Assembly (NCBI GenBank): GCA_902618175.1
Contig: CACMZN010000002.1
Coordinates: 1-64,000 of the forward strand
Source of the DNA: an uncultured Verrucomicrobiota bacterium
GTDB lineage: Bacteria > Verrucomicrobiota > Verrucomicrobiia > Opitutales > Seribacteraceae
Direction of reading: 5' to 3'
Length of the DNA stretch: 64,000 nucleotides
The position numbers were made by a program, and so were the translations under genes. A model generated the notes under the pieces. The model made no database searches and was not told the origin of the DNA. It saw nothing but the letters and a program-made list of their open reading frames with translations. Of the stretch, positions 1 through 10,630 are shown one piece after another. Within the stretch, counting starts at the first letter, position 1. Each line of letters opens with the position of its first letter.

Positions 1-670
1 CGGGTAGGATTTTTCCGAAATAAGTCGGAAGAATCGTAAGAAAGGAAAGGAAGGAAATACCGGCTTGCCCAAGGGCCGGAAGAAAGACATACAGTCCGAG
101 CACTGCTATGCGGGAGACCCAGGACGCGGCCATCGGCTTAGGGACAACCAACCCGATGACGTGGGCGGTCAGATGGTAAAAGAGGACAGTTGAGAAAAAG
201 ACGGCGTAAAGCTCAAAAATTCCTAGCAAAGGGAGCTGACCCACGAGAATGCAATGCAATAGAAAAGGAAGGGTTAACAGAAACATGAAATATTCTCGGG
301 ATGGCAGACCAAAGATGTAACCAACGATCTTCGGTAAGGGATTCATGGGGGTCATACGCTGGTAGTCAAGAAGACCGGATTCCTTTTCTTCCGCGGTCAC
401 TGATGCCACTCGCCCGGTTCCGAGAAACATGAGCAAAAAGCCTTGGAAAGCCAGCAACTTGGTAAAAGCTTCTCGAGCACCATTGGCAGGAATTCCTTCT
501 GATAATTGGTAGGTCTGGGTTTCAGCGTCAAAGATTTCTTGGTCGCCTGCTCCGTAGAGATAGAATGATAAGTAAATCGTAGAGCAAAGGATGAGAGAAA
601 AGAGACCTGAGGCAATAAGGTGTTTGGTACGGAGACGCTCCCGAATTCCTTTTTGAATCAAGGGGTTCAC
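1..670 (-). CDS. ABC transporter permease subunit (ABC-2 like), 3' end outside window
   Basis: Missed by the ORF track because of a GTG start at 670. Reverse strand reads VNPLIQKGIRERLRTKHLIASGLFSLILCSTIYLSFYLYGAGDQEIFD...EEKESGLLDYQRMTPMNPLPKIVGYIFGLPSREYFMFLLTLPFLLHCILVGQLPLLGIFELY; hydrophobic. GTGA overlap with the stop of the upstream ATPase gene. Confidence 0.8.
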   Translation of the reverse strand, partial: MNPLIQKGIRERLRTKHLIASGLFSLILCSTIYLSFYLYGAGDQEIFDAETQTYQLSEGIPANGAREAFTKLLAFQGFLLMFLGTGRVASVTAEEKESGLLDYQRMTPMNPLPKIVGYIFGLPSREYFMFLLTLPFLLHCILVGQLPLLGIFELYAVFFSTVLFYHLTAHVIGLVVPKPMAASWVSRIAVLGLYVFLPALGQAGISFLSFLTILPTYFGKILP

Positions 671-1617
671 GAGTCTGTGTCCCCAAGGATTTGATTCGAT
701 TCGAGTCCAAGAAACAAATCTTCCATCTTTGACTTCATGAGTTGGAATCCGCAAATTTTTGCTCCGGCTCCGGTCAGAGCAGTCAGCAGGGCGGCAGCCT
801 GTGTCTTATCTCCGAGGTGAGTGATTTCAAAAATCCGCTCTTCATTCTCCGGCGATTTGACTTGGGAAACGGAAGGGTATTCCAGCAGGATACTCTTCAG
901 GCTTGGGAATGGATGAGTAAGCTCAAGTCGGATGACTACCGAAGTGGAAGCGGAGACTGTGATTTCTTCGAGAGAACCGGAATGTGTCATGCTTCCTTTT
1001 TTCATGATTCCAATGGAGTCACACAAGCCCTCCAGTTCACTCAAAATGTGGGAGGATATCAAAACGGTCTTGCCGGAAGAGGCAAGTCGTCGAAGCAGGG
1101 TGCGTAAATCGAACCGACCCTTGGGATCAAGGTTAGCAGCCGGTTCGTCCAGCAAAAGCACCGATGGTTCATGAACCAGAGTCTTAGCCAGAAGAGCACG
1201 CTGTTTCATTCCCCTAGAAAGGGTTTTGCAAAAAGCCCTTCGCTTCTCCAGCAAGTTGGTCAGGCGGAGACACTCATCCACCTTTTTGGATCTTGCATCT
1301 CTCTGCAGGCCATACGCATGAGCAAAGAGATCACAAAACTCCTCGATTCTCAGATCCTCGTAGACTGGTGGAAAATCAGGCATGTATCCAATGATTTTTC
1401 GGGCTTTCTCGGGTTGATGGAGCACAGATATCTCGTCGACGAAAATTTCTCCATAAGTCGGTTCGATGAGAGTGGCAATCGCCTTCATGGTGGTAGTCTT
1501 ACCCGCGCCGTTTGGTCCGATCAGCCCATAAACCGAACCTTTTTCCACTTCAAAGGAAAGTGAATTGACGGCAACCTGATCGCCGTAGTGAATCATGAGA
1601 TCCTTACATTTTATCAT
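667..1617 (-). CDS. ABC transporter ATP-binding protein
   Basis: Walker A GPNGAGKTTTMK, signature LSRGMKQR, Walker B VLLLDEPAANLDP. Confidence 0.95.
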   Translation of the reverse strand: MIKCKDLMIHYGDQVAVNSLSFEVEKGSVYGLIGPNGAGKTTTMKAIATLIEPTYGEIFVDEISVLHQPEKARKIIGYMPDFPPVYEDLRIEEFCDLFAHAYGLQRDARSKKVDECLRLTNLLEKRRAFCKTLSRGMKQRALLAKTLVHEPSVLLLDEPAANLDPKGRFDLRTLLRRLASSGKTVLISSHILSELEGLCDSIGIMKKGSMTHSGSLEEITVSASTSVVIRLELTHPFPSLKSILLEYPSVSQVKSPENEERIFEITHLGDKTQAAALLTALTGAGAKICGFQLMKSKMEDLFLGLESNQILGDTDS

Positions 1618-1726
1618 GGCAAAGGCACAGTGAACCTGTTGCTTGCATTTCGGACAAAATCACGCAAAGGGTCAACTTTTCCTTGCCTTAACTGAAAGAT
1701 ACAGGAAATTGAAAACTCTAAAATTC

Positions 1727-2407
1727 ATGAAGTTCGATTTTATTATGTTATTATCTTTTTCTTCCCTGATCTGGGCTGAGTCCAGAAAAAGTCTATTTGA
1801 TGGCGAAAGCCTGAAGGGCTGGGACGGCAATCCCAATTACTGGCGTGTCCAGGAGGGAGCGATTCTTGGGGAAAACACCAAGGAAATGCCAACAAAAGGA
1901 AATACTTTTCTCATCTGGAAGGGTGGAACTCTTAGGGACTTTGATTTGACTTTGGAGTACAAAATTGAGGCTGGAAACAGCGGAATTCAATACCGCAGTT
2001 TCATCAAGCCTGGAAAGCATGACGGATGGAGGGTCGGGGGATACCAAGCGGATTTCGAAGCCGGAGACCGTTTTTCTGGAATTTGCTATGGTGAGGCTTT
2101 TCGGGGAATTCTTTCTATGCGTGGGGACAAGACAACCTTGACTTTGGATGATAAGGGAAAATTGCAAAAGAAAAAGGAAAACTTTGGAGATCCCAAGATA
2201 ATTGGAAAGGTGGTCAAAAAAGGAGAGTGGAATACCTATCGCATCACCGCCGAAGGTTTTCATTTCACTCATTACATCAACGGTGTGAAAACGACCGAGT
2301 TAATCGACGAAGATAAGAATAAACGGCGTGGGGATGGTTTGCTTGCTTTGCAACTTCATTCTGGGCCGCCAATGAAAGTCTATTTCAAGAATATTCTTCT
2401 GAAATAG
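1727..2407 (+). CDS. DUF1080 (3-keto-disaccharide hydrolase-like) secreted protein
   Basis: SLFDGESLKGWDG...WRVQEGAILGEN...DFDLTLEYKIEAGNSGIQYRS; signal peptide favours internal ATG at 1727 over the ORF start at 1643. Confidence 0.85.
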   Translation: MKFDFIMLLSFSSLIWAESRKSLFDGESLKGWDGNPNYWRVQEGAILGENTKEMPTKGNTFLIWKGGTLRDFDLTLEYKIEAGNSGIQYRSFIKPGKHDGWRVGGYQADFEAGDRFSGICYGEAFRGILSMRGDKTTLTLDDKGKLQKKKENFGDPKIIGKVVKKGEWNTYRITAEGFHFTHYINGVKTTELIDEDKNKRRGDGLLALQLHSGPPMKVYFKNILLK

Positions 2408-2411
2408 TTTC

Positions 2412-3473
2412 TTGGTGAAGGATTTTCGTTTGAAGCGAGTTGATCTGCGGAGTGATACCGTCACTAAGCCCTGTCAGGATATGAGAAGAGCCATGGTGTC
2501 GGCAAAAGTTGGAGATGATGTGAATGGCGATGATCCTACGGTTTTGCTTCTACAGCAGAAAGTAGCCAAATTGCTTGGAAAGGAAGCAGGACTCTTCTTA
2601 CCAAGTGGAACCATGTCGAATGCAGTTGCGGTACGAACTCACACGCAACCGGGAGATGAGATCATAACGGAAGAGCAAAGCCATCTATATCTTTACGAGG
2701 GAGGAGGATATGCAGCCTTGTCCGGGTGCTCGGTCGCACTGGTGCCGGGCAAGCGTGGAATTATGTGTCCCGAAGATGTCGAAAGGCGAATTCGCAGGGC
2801 GGAGGGGAGTCGAGGCCACTATCCGAATGGTCGCTTGGTATGTTTGGAAAACACCTCAAACCGAGGAGGGGGCACTTGTTATCCAAGATACATTGTGGAT
2901 GCCATTTCGCAGATTGCTCATTCGAAGGATTGCAGATTGCACTTGGATGGGGCTCGTCTCTTCAACGCGGCGATCGCGACAAAGGAAAAGCCAGCCCGAA
3001 TGGTTCGTGATTGTGATTCCATTTCAATATGTTTGTCGAAGGGTCTGGGAGCACCGGTTGGGAGCGTGCTTGTGGGAACGAAATCATTCATCGAGCAGGC
3101 TCATCGATGGCGTAAGATGTTGGGTGGTGGAATGCGCCAATCTGGTATCTTGGCAGCTGGTGGAATTTTTGCACTCGAATCCAATTTGAATCGTTTGGAA
3201 GAAGATCATCGCAGAGCTCGCCTGTTGGGGGAGAGTTTGGCTGAGATCGGTGGACTTTCGATTGAATTGGATTCGATCGAAACCAACATGGTTTACGTTG
3301 AAACCGTGAAGCCGGCTTCGAGTTGGGTAGAGGCGTTGTTTGGGAAAGGAATTGATTGCTTCCCCTTGGGAGAAAAGCATTTGAGGTTAGTGACGCATTT
3401 GCATCTTGAAGATGAAGATATTGCCAGAGCAGTGATAGCATTCGAAGAGATTTCAATTCAGATGAATCAATGA
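2412..3473 (+). CDS. ltaE: low-specificity L-threonine aldolase (PLP, beta-eliminating lyase family)
   Basis: VDLRSDTVTKPCQDMRRAM..VGDDVNGDDPTV..LLGKEAGLFLPSGTMSNAVAV; TTG/GTG start. Confidence 0.88.
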   Translation: MVKDFRLKRVDLRSDTVTKPCQDMRRAMVSAKVGDDVNGDDPTVLLLQQKVAKLLGKEAGLFLPSGTMSNAVAVRTHTQPGDEIITEEQSHLYLYEGGGYAALSGCSVALVPGKRGIMCPEDVERRIRRAEGSRGHYPNGRLVCLENTSNRGGGTCYPRYIVDAISQIAHSKDCRLHLDGARLFNAAIATKEKPARMVRDCDSISICLSKGLGAPVGSVLVGTKSFIEQAHRWRKMLGGGMRQSGILAAGGIFALESNLNRLEEDHRRARLLGESLAEIGGLSIELDSIETNMVYVETVKPASSWVEALFGKGIDCFPLGEKHLRLVTHLHLEDEDIARAVIAFEEISIQMNQ

Positions 3474-4393
3474 AAAAAATCGTCATTGCAGGTGGTTCGG
3501 GATTTCTCGGACAAATCTTGGTTAGATTATTCCCCAAGTCAGAAGCAGAGTTTGTGATCTTGAGCCGAAGATCATCCAATAAAAAAGATCTCGGCAGATT
3601 TGTATTCTGGGATGCTTGCAACATGGGAGATTGGATAAAGGAATTGAAAGGAGCGGAAGCATTGATCAATCTGACTGGATATTCCATTGATTGTCGACAT
3701 TCTGAGAAGAACCGTCAGATGATACTGAGCTCGCGTCTTGAATCCACACGTGTCTTAGGAGAAGCAATTCGAAGTCTTACTTCTCCTCCGAAAGTGTGGT
3801 TGAATGCCAGTACTGTTGCCTTATACCTTGAACTTCCTGATGCCGACATCTCCAAGAATGAGGAAAGCAAGGAGATGGCAAAGGGATTTTTAGCGGATGT
3901 TGGAAGAGCCTGGGAAGAGGTCTTTTTCAGTGCAAGAAGGGAAAACTTCAGGCAAGTAGCGATGAGAATTGGCATTGTTTTGGGTAAAGAAGGCGGTGCG
4001 TATCCGGTCATGAAAAAGTTCACCAGCCTTGGTTTGGGAGGAACCCAGGGGACGGGACGACAATGGATGAGTTGGCTCCATGCTGATGATTGGGTTGAAA
4101 TCGTTCGCTTTCTGATACAAGAGGAATCCATTAGCGGAAAGGTGAATCTTGTTTCTCCCAATCCGATTACCAACGCCGATTTCATGTCAGAAATGAGAAG
4201 ACTTCATTCTCCTTTCGGGCTTGGTCTCCCTGCACCTACTCCCTTGGTGTATCTGGGAGGATTCTTATTGGACACAGCTCCGGAATTGATTCTGAAAAGC
4301 CAAAAAGTGATTTCCAAGGTACTGAAAGACAGCAAATACCGCTTTCAACATATAAAAATTGCTACAGCTTTAGACGCGTTATCAAAGGATTGA
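3470..4393 (+). CDS. TIGR01777-like NAD-dependent epimerase (SDR39U1/YfcH type)
   Basis: IVIAGGSGFLGQILVRLF.., ALINLTGYSID, LHADDWVEIVRFL; ATGA overlap with the preceding gene. Confidence 0.88.
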   Translation: MKKIVIAGGSGFLGQILVRLFPKSEAEFVILSRRSSNKKDLGRFVFWDACNMGDWIKELKGAEALINLTGYSIDCRHSEKNRQMILSSRLESTRVLGEAIRSLTSPPKVWLNASTVALYLELPDADISKNEESKEMAKGFLADVGRAWEEVFFSARRENFRQVAMRIGIVLGKEGGAYPVMKKFTSLGLGGTQGTGRQWMSWLHADDWVEIVRFLIQEESISGKVNLVSPNPITNADFMSEMRRLHSPFGLGLPAPTPLVYLGGFLLDTAPELILKSQKVISKVLKDSKYRFQHIKIATALDALSKD

Positions 4394-4479
4394 TTTTTGT
4401 ACATACATTCATTGCATGAAATGTATTTAAATGTGATGTCTGAAGGAGGATAAGCCCAAATTATTAACATGACATCTTT

Positions 4480-6642
4480 GTGATTGAACATTTTGAGTTC
4501 AAGATCATCAATATACTCGTATTTTCTCTATTTGTGATTCGTGCGATTTCGATTCTTTTTTTTCTTTCCCACGCTTTTCATTTTGCGATGGGACAAAAGA
4601 GATCAACTCACGATGTAGTCATTTATGGGGGAACTTCCGCTGCTCTTAGTGCGGCGATTCAGGTAAAACGGATGGGTAAAACCGTGGTAGTGGTTTCTCC
4701 CGACCTTCATCTCGGAGGTCTGACCAGCAGTGGATTAGGTTGGACGGATAGTGGAAGTAAAGAAGCAATTGGTGGAATTGCCAGAAATTTTTATCATCGT
4801 GTTTGGAGATATTATCAAAGTGTTGATTCTTGGAAGTGGCAAAAGATGGAGGATTTTGGAAATCGAGGCCAAGGGTCACCTGCCGTGGACGGCGAGAAAC
4901 GAACGATGTGGATTTTCGAACCCCATGTGGCTGAATTAATCTTTGATTCTTGGGTGGCTGAAAACGAATTGGAAGTGTACCGCGACGAATGGCTTGACCG
5001 AGAAGAGGGAGTTGAAAAAAAGGGTGAATTGATAAAGTCGATCACTACCCTTGCAGGAAATACCTATGAAGGAAAAATGTTTCTTGATTGCACCTATGAA
5101 GGAGACTTAATGGCAAGTTCTGGTATTTCTTATTTCGTCGGACGAGAATCCAATTCCGCATATGGAGAATCTCTGGGTGGAGTCCAAATAAAAAATGCCC
5201 GTCATCATCAGTTTGCCGGCAAGGTGGACCCGTTTATTGTGGAAGGAGATCCAAAAAGTGGTTTGCTGGCTAGAATTAGCGGACAGTCGCCCGGACAGGA
5301 GGGCGAAGGAGATTCTAAAATGCAGGCTTATAATTTTCGTCTGTGCCTTACCCAAGTGGAAGAAAATCGACTGCCTTTTTCAAAACCTGACTCCTATGAT
5401 CCTTCTCAATACGAATTGCTACTGAGAACGCTTTTACAAGGCCAAAGAACAATTTTCGGTAAATTTGACCCAATACCCAACAATAAGACGGACACCAACA
5501 ATTGTGGTCCATTCAGTACGGACAACATTGGGATGAATTATCTATATCCCGAAGCAAATTATGAAAAGCGCGAAGAAATAATCCTTGAGCATGAAAGATA
5601 TCAGAAAGGATATTTTTATTTTCTCTGCAATGATCCGCGAGTTCCTGAAGAAATAAGAACCAAAATGAGCAGTTGGGGTCTCGCTCGAGACGAATTCAAG
5701 GATAATGACAACTGGCCTCACCAAATTTATGTTCGGGAAGCTCGTCGGATGGTTAGTGATTTCGTCATCAATGAACTTCATTTGAGGGGTATCAAAGAAA
5801 TTTTCCGTTCTGTGGGCATGGGTTCCTACAACATAGACTCGCACAATGTGCAGAGATATGTTGAAAAGGATGAAGATGGAAGATCCTTTGTCCAGAACGA
5901 AGGAGATATTCAGGTCAATCCAGGTGGACCTTATCAGATATCCTATGATTCGCTTGTTCCGAAGACTAAGGAATGCAAGAATTTATTGGTTCCAGTATGC
6001 TTATCTTCTTCGCACGTTGCCTTTGGATCCATTAGAATGGAACCGGTGTTTATGATTCTGGCTCAATCAGCTGCGACTGCCGCCGTTTTGGCCATTGAAG
6101 CGGGAGTTGCCGTTCAAGAGGTGGAGTATGCAAGACTCAGGGAGCGCCTTACTTCAGATGGACAAGTTTTAGAAATCAAAAAACAAATTCGACAAACTCG
6201 TGGAAAGGGTATCTCTGTTGCTGACTTGGATGGGGTAGTGATTGATGGTCAGAAAGTCCAGTTTCAAGGTCAATGGCAAGAAAGCAGCTCCCTACGTCCA
6301 TTTGTTGGACACTCTTATTGGCATGATGGAAATGGAGGCAAGGGAGTGAGATCGGTCAAATTTCCCTTTACGGCTCCTAACGAAGGATTGCATGAAGTGA
6401 AAGTGAGTTTCGTCGCTTCGGGTAACCGAGCGGGCAAGGTTCGTTACGAAATCGAGGACGAAATTGGTAACAACAAACTCTTCGTCGATCAAAGAAAAAA
6501 GGGGAGCAAGGATTCAATTTGGCATTCCCTGGGATCTTTCATTTTCAAAAAAGGACATAAATATGCAGTCACTCTTCATAATCAGGATACGGAGGGATTT
6601 GTAATTGCGGATGCGGCACAAATCATTCCCCTTAATCCCTAA
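4480..6642 (+). CDS. FAD-dependent oxidoreductase (FAD_oxidored, xanthan-lyase-like) with C-terminal beta-rich domain
   Basis: DVVIYGGTSAALSAAIQVKRMGKTVVVVSPDLHLGGLTSSGLGWTDSG; C-terminal VGHSYWHDGNGGKGVRSVKFPF. Confidence 0.85.
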   Translation: MIEHFEFKIINILVFSLFVIRAISILFFLSHAFHFAMGQKRSTHDVVIYGGTSAALSAAIQVKRMGKTVVVVSPDLHLGGLTSSGLGWTDSGSKEAIGGIARNFYHRVWRYYQSVDSWKWQKMEDFGNRGQGSPAVDGEKRTMWIFEPHVAELIFDSWVAENELEVYRDEWLDREEGVEKKGELIKSITTLAGNTYEGKMFLDCTYEGDLMASSGISYFVGRESNSAYGESLGGVQIKNARHHQFAGKVDPFIVEGDPKSGLLARISGQSPGQEGEGDSKMQAYNFRLCLTQVEENRLPFSKPDSYDPSQYELLLRTLLQGQRTIFGKFDPIPNNKTDTNNCGPFSTDNIGMNYLYPEANYEKREEIILEHERYQKGYFYFLCNDPRVPEEIRTKMSSWGLARDEFKDNDNWPHQIYVREARRMVSDFVINELHLRGIKEIFRSVGMGSYNIDSHNVQRYVEKDEDGRSFVQNEGDIQVNPGGPYQISYDSLVPKTKECKNLLVPVCLSSSHVAFGSIRMEPVFMILAQSAATAAVLAIEAGVAVQEVEYARLRERLTSDGQVLEIKKQIRQTRGKGISVADLDGVVIDGQKVQFQGQWQESSSLRPFVGHSYWHDGNGGKGVRSVKFPFTAPNEGLHEVKVSFVASGNRAGKVRYEIEDEIGNNKLFVDQRKKGSKDSIWHSLGSFIFKKGHKYAVTLHNQDTEGFVIADAAQIIPLNP

Positions 6643-6715
6643 ACAACCTCATGCTTGAAAGGCCCTCGTGCTAGCTATCAGAGCCAAAGTCTTTAGTTCA
6701 AAATAGTCTCTTTAG

Positions 6716-8179
6716 TTGGAATTTTCTTGCTATCATCTTTACGCTTACTTTTGGATTAGTAAAAATATGAAAGTAATCTCAAATAAACACAGTAAGACGA
6801 CTTACCATTATTCACGACGTGGATTTATTCAGGCTGCTTCCTCTTCAGCGTTTGCCTTTTCCTTTTTGCCTTCGAGAGTTTTCGGAGCGAACGAACGCTT
6901 GCAAGTTGCAGGAATCGGCGTTGGCGGCAAGGGAAAAGGTGATTTTGATGGATTGGCGATGCATGGAGAAGTGGTCGCTGCTTGCGACATAGACTCTCGT
7001 CGCCTCGACGTTGCAGTCAGAAAACATCCGAATGCCGCAAAATTCACTGATTTTCGCGAGATGATTAGTCAATTGGGTGACAAAATCGACGTTATGACAG
7101 TCAGCACTGCCGATCATACGCATGCTCCGGCAACGATGATGGCGATGCGATGGGGAATTCACGTCTACGTACAAAAACCCTTGACGCATACGGTGTGGGA
7201 AGCTCGCCAGATGTCTCTTCTTGCTAAAAAGAACAACATTTGCACCCAAATGGGAAACCAAGGCACTGCTACTGATGGTATCCGAGAAGGAGCAGAATTC
7301 ATTTCCTCTGGAGGCATAGGTGATGTTAAGGAAATTCATGCTTGGACCAACAGACCAGTATGGCCCCAAGCACCTACGATCACTGCGCGTCCCAATGAAA
7401 CAATGGAAATTCCAGATCACTTGGATTGGAATTCCTTTATCGGTCCTGCTCCGATGAGACCCTATCATTCCTGTTACACTCCTTTCAAGTGGCGTGGTTG
7501 GTGGGACTATGGAACTGGTGCCTTGGGTGACATGGCTTGCCATACGACCAATCTTGCGTTCATGTCTTGTGGCCTAACTCAGCCAACTAGAGTCGAGTCC
7601 GTCAATACCGGTCCGATTAATGATGAAACCTTCCCCTCTTGGGCGACCATTGATATGGACTTTCCCGGAACAGAACGAAGAGGACCTATTAAATTTCATT
7701 GGTATGAAGGGAAAGTCGGAAATGATGGGAAGAATAACAAGGGAGAGAAAAACCTTCCACCCATAGATTTTTTTCATGGTCAAACTCCCAAAAACAGTGG
7801 ACTTTTGCTCATCGGAACAAACGGAATAGTCTATTCGCCCAACGATTATGGGGCAGATTGGAAAGTCTACCAAAATGGAAAATGGACGGACCGGAAGGAA
7901 ATCGATCTTCCTTCTCCTACACTTCCTAGAAATGGTCGTGGCGACAATGGCATGAAGGAGGAACTGATTAAAGCAATTCGAGAAGGAAATCCCAAGATAG
8001 CAATGTCCAACTTTGACTATGCCGGAAACTTGACTGAAGCCATTTTACTAGGCAATGTAGCGATGAGAGCAGGGGGCGAATTTACCTGGGATGCCAAGAA
8101 ATTGAAAACCAACCGCGAGAGCGCTGATAAGTTGATAAGTAAGATTTACCGTGCCGGATGGGAAGTAGATCCAGCTTAA
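6716..8179 (+). CDS. Gfo/Idh/MocA family oxidoreductase with N-terminal TAT-like signal
   Basis: SRRGFIQAASSSAFAFSFLP; VAGIGVGGKGKGD...VQKPLTHTVWEARQM; true start possibly ATG at 6767. Confidence 0.88.
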   Translation: MEFSCYHLYAYFWISKNMKVISNKHSKTTYHYSRRGFIQAASSSAFAFSFLPSRVFGANERLQVAGIGVGGKGKGDFDGLAMHGEVVAACDIDSRRLDVAVRKHPNAAKFTDFREMISQLGDKIDVMTVSTADHTHAPATMMAMRWGIHVYVQKPLTHTVWEARQMSLLAKKNNICTQMGNQGTATDGIREGAEFISSGGIGDVKEIHAWTNRPVWPQAPTITARPNETMEIPDHLDWNSFIGPAPMRPYHSCYTPFKWRGWWDYGTGALGDMACHTTNLAFMSCGLTQPTRVESVNTGPINDETFPSWATIDMDFPGTERRGPIKFHWYEGKVGNDGKNNKGEKNLPPIDFFHGQTPKNSGLLLIGTNGIVYSPNDYGADWKVYQNGKWTDRKEIDLPSPTLPRNGRGDNGMKEELIKAIREGNPKIAMSNFDYAGNLTEAILLGNVAMRAGGEFTWDAKKLKTNRESADKLISKIYRAGWEVDPA

Positions 8180-8337
8180 GAAAATTCTCAAACCGATTTC
8201 CTGTCTTCTTTCGGGGTAGTGAAGCAGCAACAATTTTCTCGATTATTTCCCTTATGAATTTCGCAAAATAGGATTTAGGATTTAATGGGTTTGCGAGTTG
8301 ATGGTACCAAATCAATCAACAAGTTGGTTATATCTGC

Positions 8338-9135
8338 ATGAATTTTCCTTTTTTTTTCGTCAACACATTTTGCAAAGGAACAAATTCAGGTAATCCTTCG
8401 GGAGTATGCATTCTCGAAAAATGGCCTTCTACCGATGAACTCCAGAATATGGCTTCTCAGGTCTGTTTGCCTGAAACCGCCTTTCTTTTTCGGAGTGAGA
8501 AAGAAGTGTGGTCAATTCGGTGTTTTTCACCAAAGGAAGAAATGGAATTTTGCGGACATTCCTCTTTAGCGGTAATTCATGTCTTGTTTCAGCAAGGTTT
8601 GGCCACAGAAAATCGTCGTATTAAATTCGTTAGTAAAAGGGGAGTCTTGTGGATGCAAGCATTGGGCGAAAACAGATATTGCATTGATTTTCATACTCTA
8701 AAAAATCGCCCGACGCGAATTACTCCAAATTTGATTGAGGTACTGGGTGCCTATCCAGACGAAGTTTTGATGGGATTAAATTTGGTTTGTATTTTCAAAG
8801 ATGAAGAAATTATTTCAGAACTGCAACCGGACTTCCGAATTTTTTCAGGTTTTTCTTCATGCCAAGGAGTTATCGTAACTTCGGAAACTTCGAAGACAGG
8901 TTTTGATTTTATATCTCGTTGTTTTGCCTCTGGCATGAGATTCCAAGAAGACCATGGAACTGTCTCTGCACATCGCCAGCTTGCGCATTACTGGTCAAAA
9001 AAACTTGGCAAGGAAAAACTCGTCGGGTATCAATCCTCACTACGCGGGGCAGAGATTCGCTGTCAAATAAGCAGTGATCATGTAATCATCGAAGGAAAAG
9101 CGGAAACCTTTATCTCTGGAAGTACAAATCTCTAA
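8338..9135 (+). CDS. PhzF family isomerase
   Basis: FVNTFCKGTNSGNPSGVCIL, LPETAFLF, FCGHSSLAVIHVL, QEDHGTVSAHRQLAHYW. Confidence 0.85.
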   Translation: MNFPFFFVNTFCKGTNSGNPSGVCILEKWPSTDELQNMASQVCLPETAFLFRSEKEVWSIRCFSPKEEMEFCGHSSLAVIHVLFQQGLATENRRIKFVSKRGVLWMQALGENRYCIDFHTLKNRPTRITPNLIEVLGAYPDEVLMGLNLVCIFKDEEIISELQPDFRIFSGFSSCQGVIVTSETSKTGFDFISRCFASGMRFQEDHGTVSAHRQLAHYWSKKLGKEKLVGYQSSLRGAEIRCQISSDHVIIEGKAETFISGSTNL

Positions 9136-9215
9136 GTTCGTGGTGAAAAGAATACTTGCATAGGACAAAATCATATACTTGAAATATTCGTACTTAGTTG
9201 AAACGAAAACTCTCA

Positions 9216-10619
9216 CTAGGTGTGGATTGGAAACCCCTGTTTGCATAATGGTCGAACAAATCTTTTATAAGCTTCTCTCCCAATAGAAGTGTATCGAGAG
9301 TCTGTGGTTGCGGGCCAAGGACCACCGTGATGGGTAGCAGGTCCTGAAATTACTCCGGGTGGGAAGCCATTCCACAATAATCGACCAACTTTTGATTCCA
9401 GTATTGGAATCAGTTTACTCCTGAAATTCTTCTCCTCTGAGAAACAATGCAGACTGGCGGTTAAGCTTCCTTCCAATGAGTTTATGGATTCGAGGAGCTC
9501 ATGCTCGTTTTTGCAAAGAACCAGCATGGAGGTGGGTCCAAAAGCTTCGACTCGCAGTTCTGGTTTTTTTAAGAATTGCTTGGCCTCCAACTTAAAGATT
9601 CGACAAAAAGCTGGGTAATGATGTTCCGTATGCACTTGCTCGTTGGTGGCAAGGAGCGAAGTTTCTTTCTCCATTATACGGATGCTTTCCTCATAACTGC
9701 GATGAACCTCCGAATTAAGCATGGGAAGAATTCGCTCTTGTAAAACTGCCCGTCTGACGCACTCGATAAAAGATGAAAAATTCAGATAACTAAGAAAAAA
9801 AAGAATGCCTGGCTTGGTACACATTTGTCCTGCGTAAAGATTAACCGCGCGCACATAGTCGAAGGCAATCTGCTCGGTCTCCTGTAAGATCTTTTTTGGA
9901 GAGAGAATTACTGGATTCAGGCTACCCATTTCCGCATGAAAAGGAATTGGTATTTGTCTTCGAGAAGCAATTTTAGCCAGTTCTCTTCCTCCTTTGAACG
10001 AGCCCGTGAACGCGACGCAAGAGGTCTTCGGATGAAGCACTAATTTTTTAGTAATTTCATGGTTCTTACCATGGAGAAGTTGAAAAGCTCCAGGTGCAAT
10101 GCCAGTGGTTTCCATTGCAAAGCAGACAAGATCCGCAAGTAATTGACAAGTAGCTGCATGGGCAGGGTGGGACTTCACGATGACCGGACAACCCACCGCC
10201 AAGGCAGAAGCCGTGTCTGTTCCAACTACTGAAATAGCCAGAGGGAAATTGCATGCTCCAATGACCACTACAATTCCAATCGGCAAGTTGATTTTGGAAA
10301 AAGTTGTTCCGATTGCGGAGTCTTCTTTTGGGTTTTCCATGCTTTCATTTTGCCATTTTTCGTTTTCTGCCAGCTGAGCAAATATTTTCAAAGTGGCTAC
10401 AGTTCGAACTAACTCCATTTCCAAGCGAGGCTTTCCAAGACTGGTCTCCTCGTTAGCAAGCTTTACTATTTTCCCTCCTTTTTTTTCTAGGAGTGAGGAA
10501 ATTTGATTCAAAAAGGTAGCTCTCTTCGATCCTGGCATAGTCCTGAATTCATCATAGTAACCACTTGCTCTTGCAAGGGACTGATCGATGTCGGCGTAAG
10601 TTGCGTCAGGAAAAAACAC
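9216..10619 (-). CDS. aldehyde dehydrogenase (NADP+-type, ketoglutarate-semialdehyde DH-like)
   Basis: GACNFPLAISVVGTDTASALAVGCPVIVKSHPAHAAT, CVAFTGSFKGGREL, YAGQMCTKPGI. Confidence 0.87.
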   Translation of the reverse strand: MFFPDATYADIDQSLARASGYYDEFRTMPGSKRATFLNQISSLLEKKGGKIVKLANEETSLGKPRLEMELVRTVATLKIFAQLAENEKWQNESMENPKEDSAIGTTFSKINLPIGIVVVIGACNFPLAISVVGTDTASALAVGCPVIVKSHPAHAATCQLLADLVCFAMETTGIAPGAFQLLHGKNHEITKKLVLHPKTSCVAFTGSFKGGRELAKIASRRQIPIPFHAEMGSLNPVILSPKKILQETEQIAFDYVRAVNLYAGQMCTKPGILFFLSYLNFSSFIECVRRAVLQERILPMLNSEVHRSYEESIRIMEKETSLLATNEQVHTEHHYPAFCRIFKLEAKQFLKKPELRVEAFGPTSMLVLCKNEHELLESINSLEGSLTASLHCFSEEKNFRSKLIPILESKVGRLLWNGFPPGVISGPATHHGGPWPATTDSRYTSIGREAYKRFVRPLCKQGFPIHT

Positions 10620-10630
10620 GCGAGCTTAAA

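Noticed and set aside
742-1563. Plus-strand ORFs opposite the ABC ATPase gene
   Set aside because: Antisense of a clear Walker/signature-containing ATPase.
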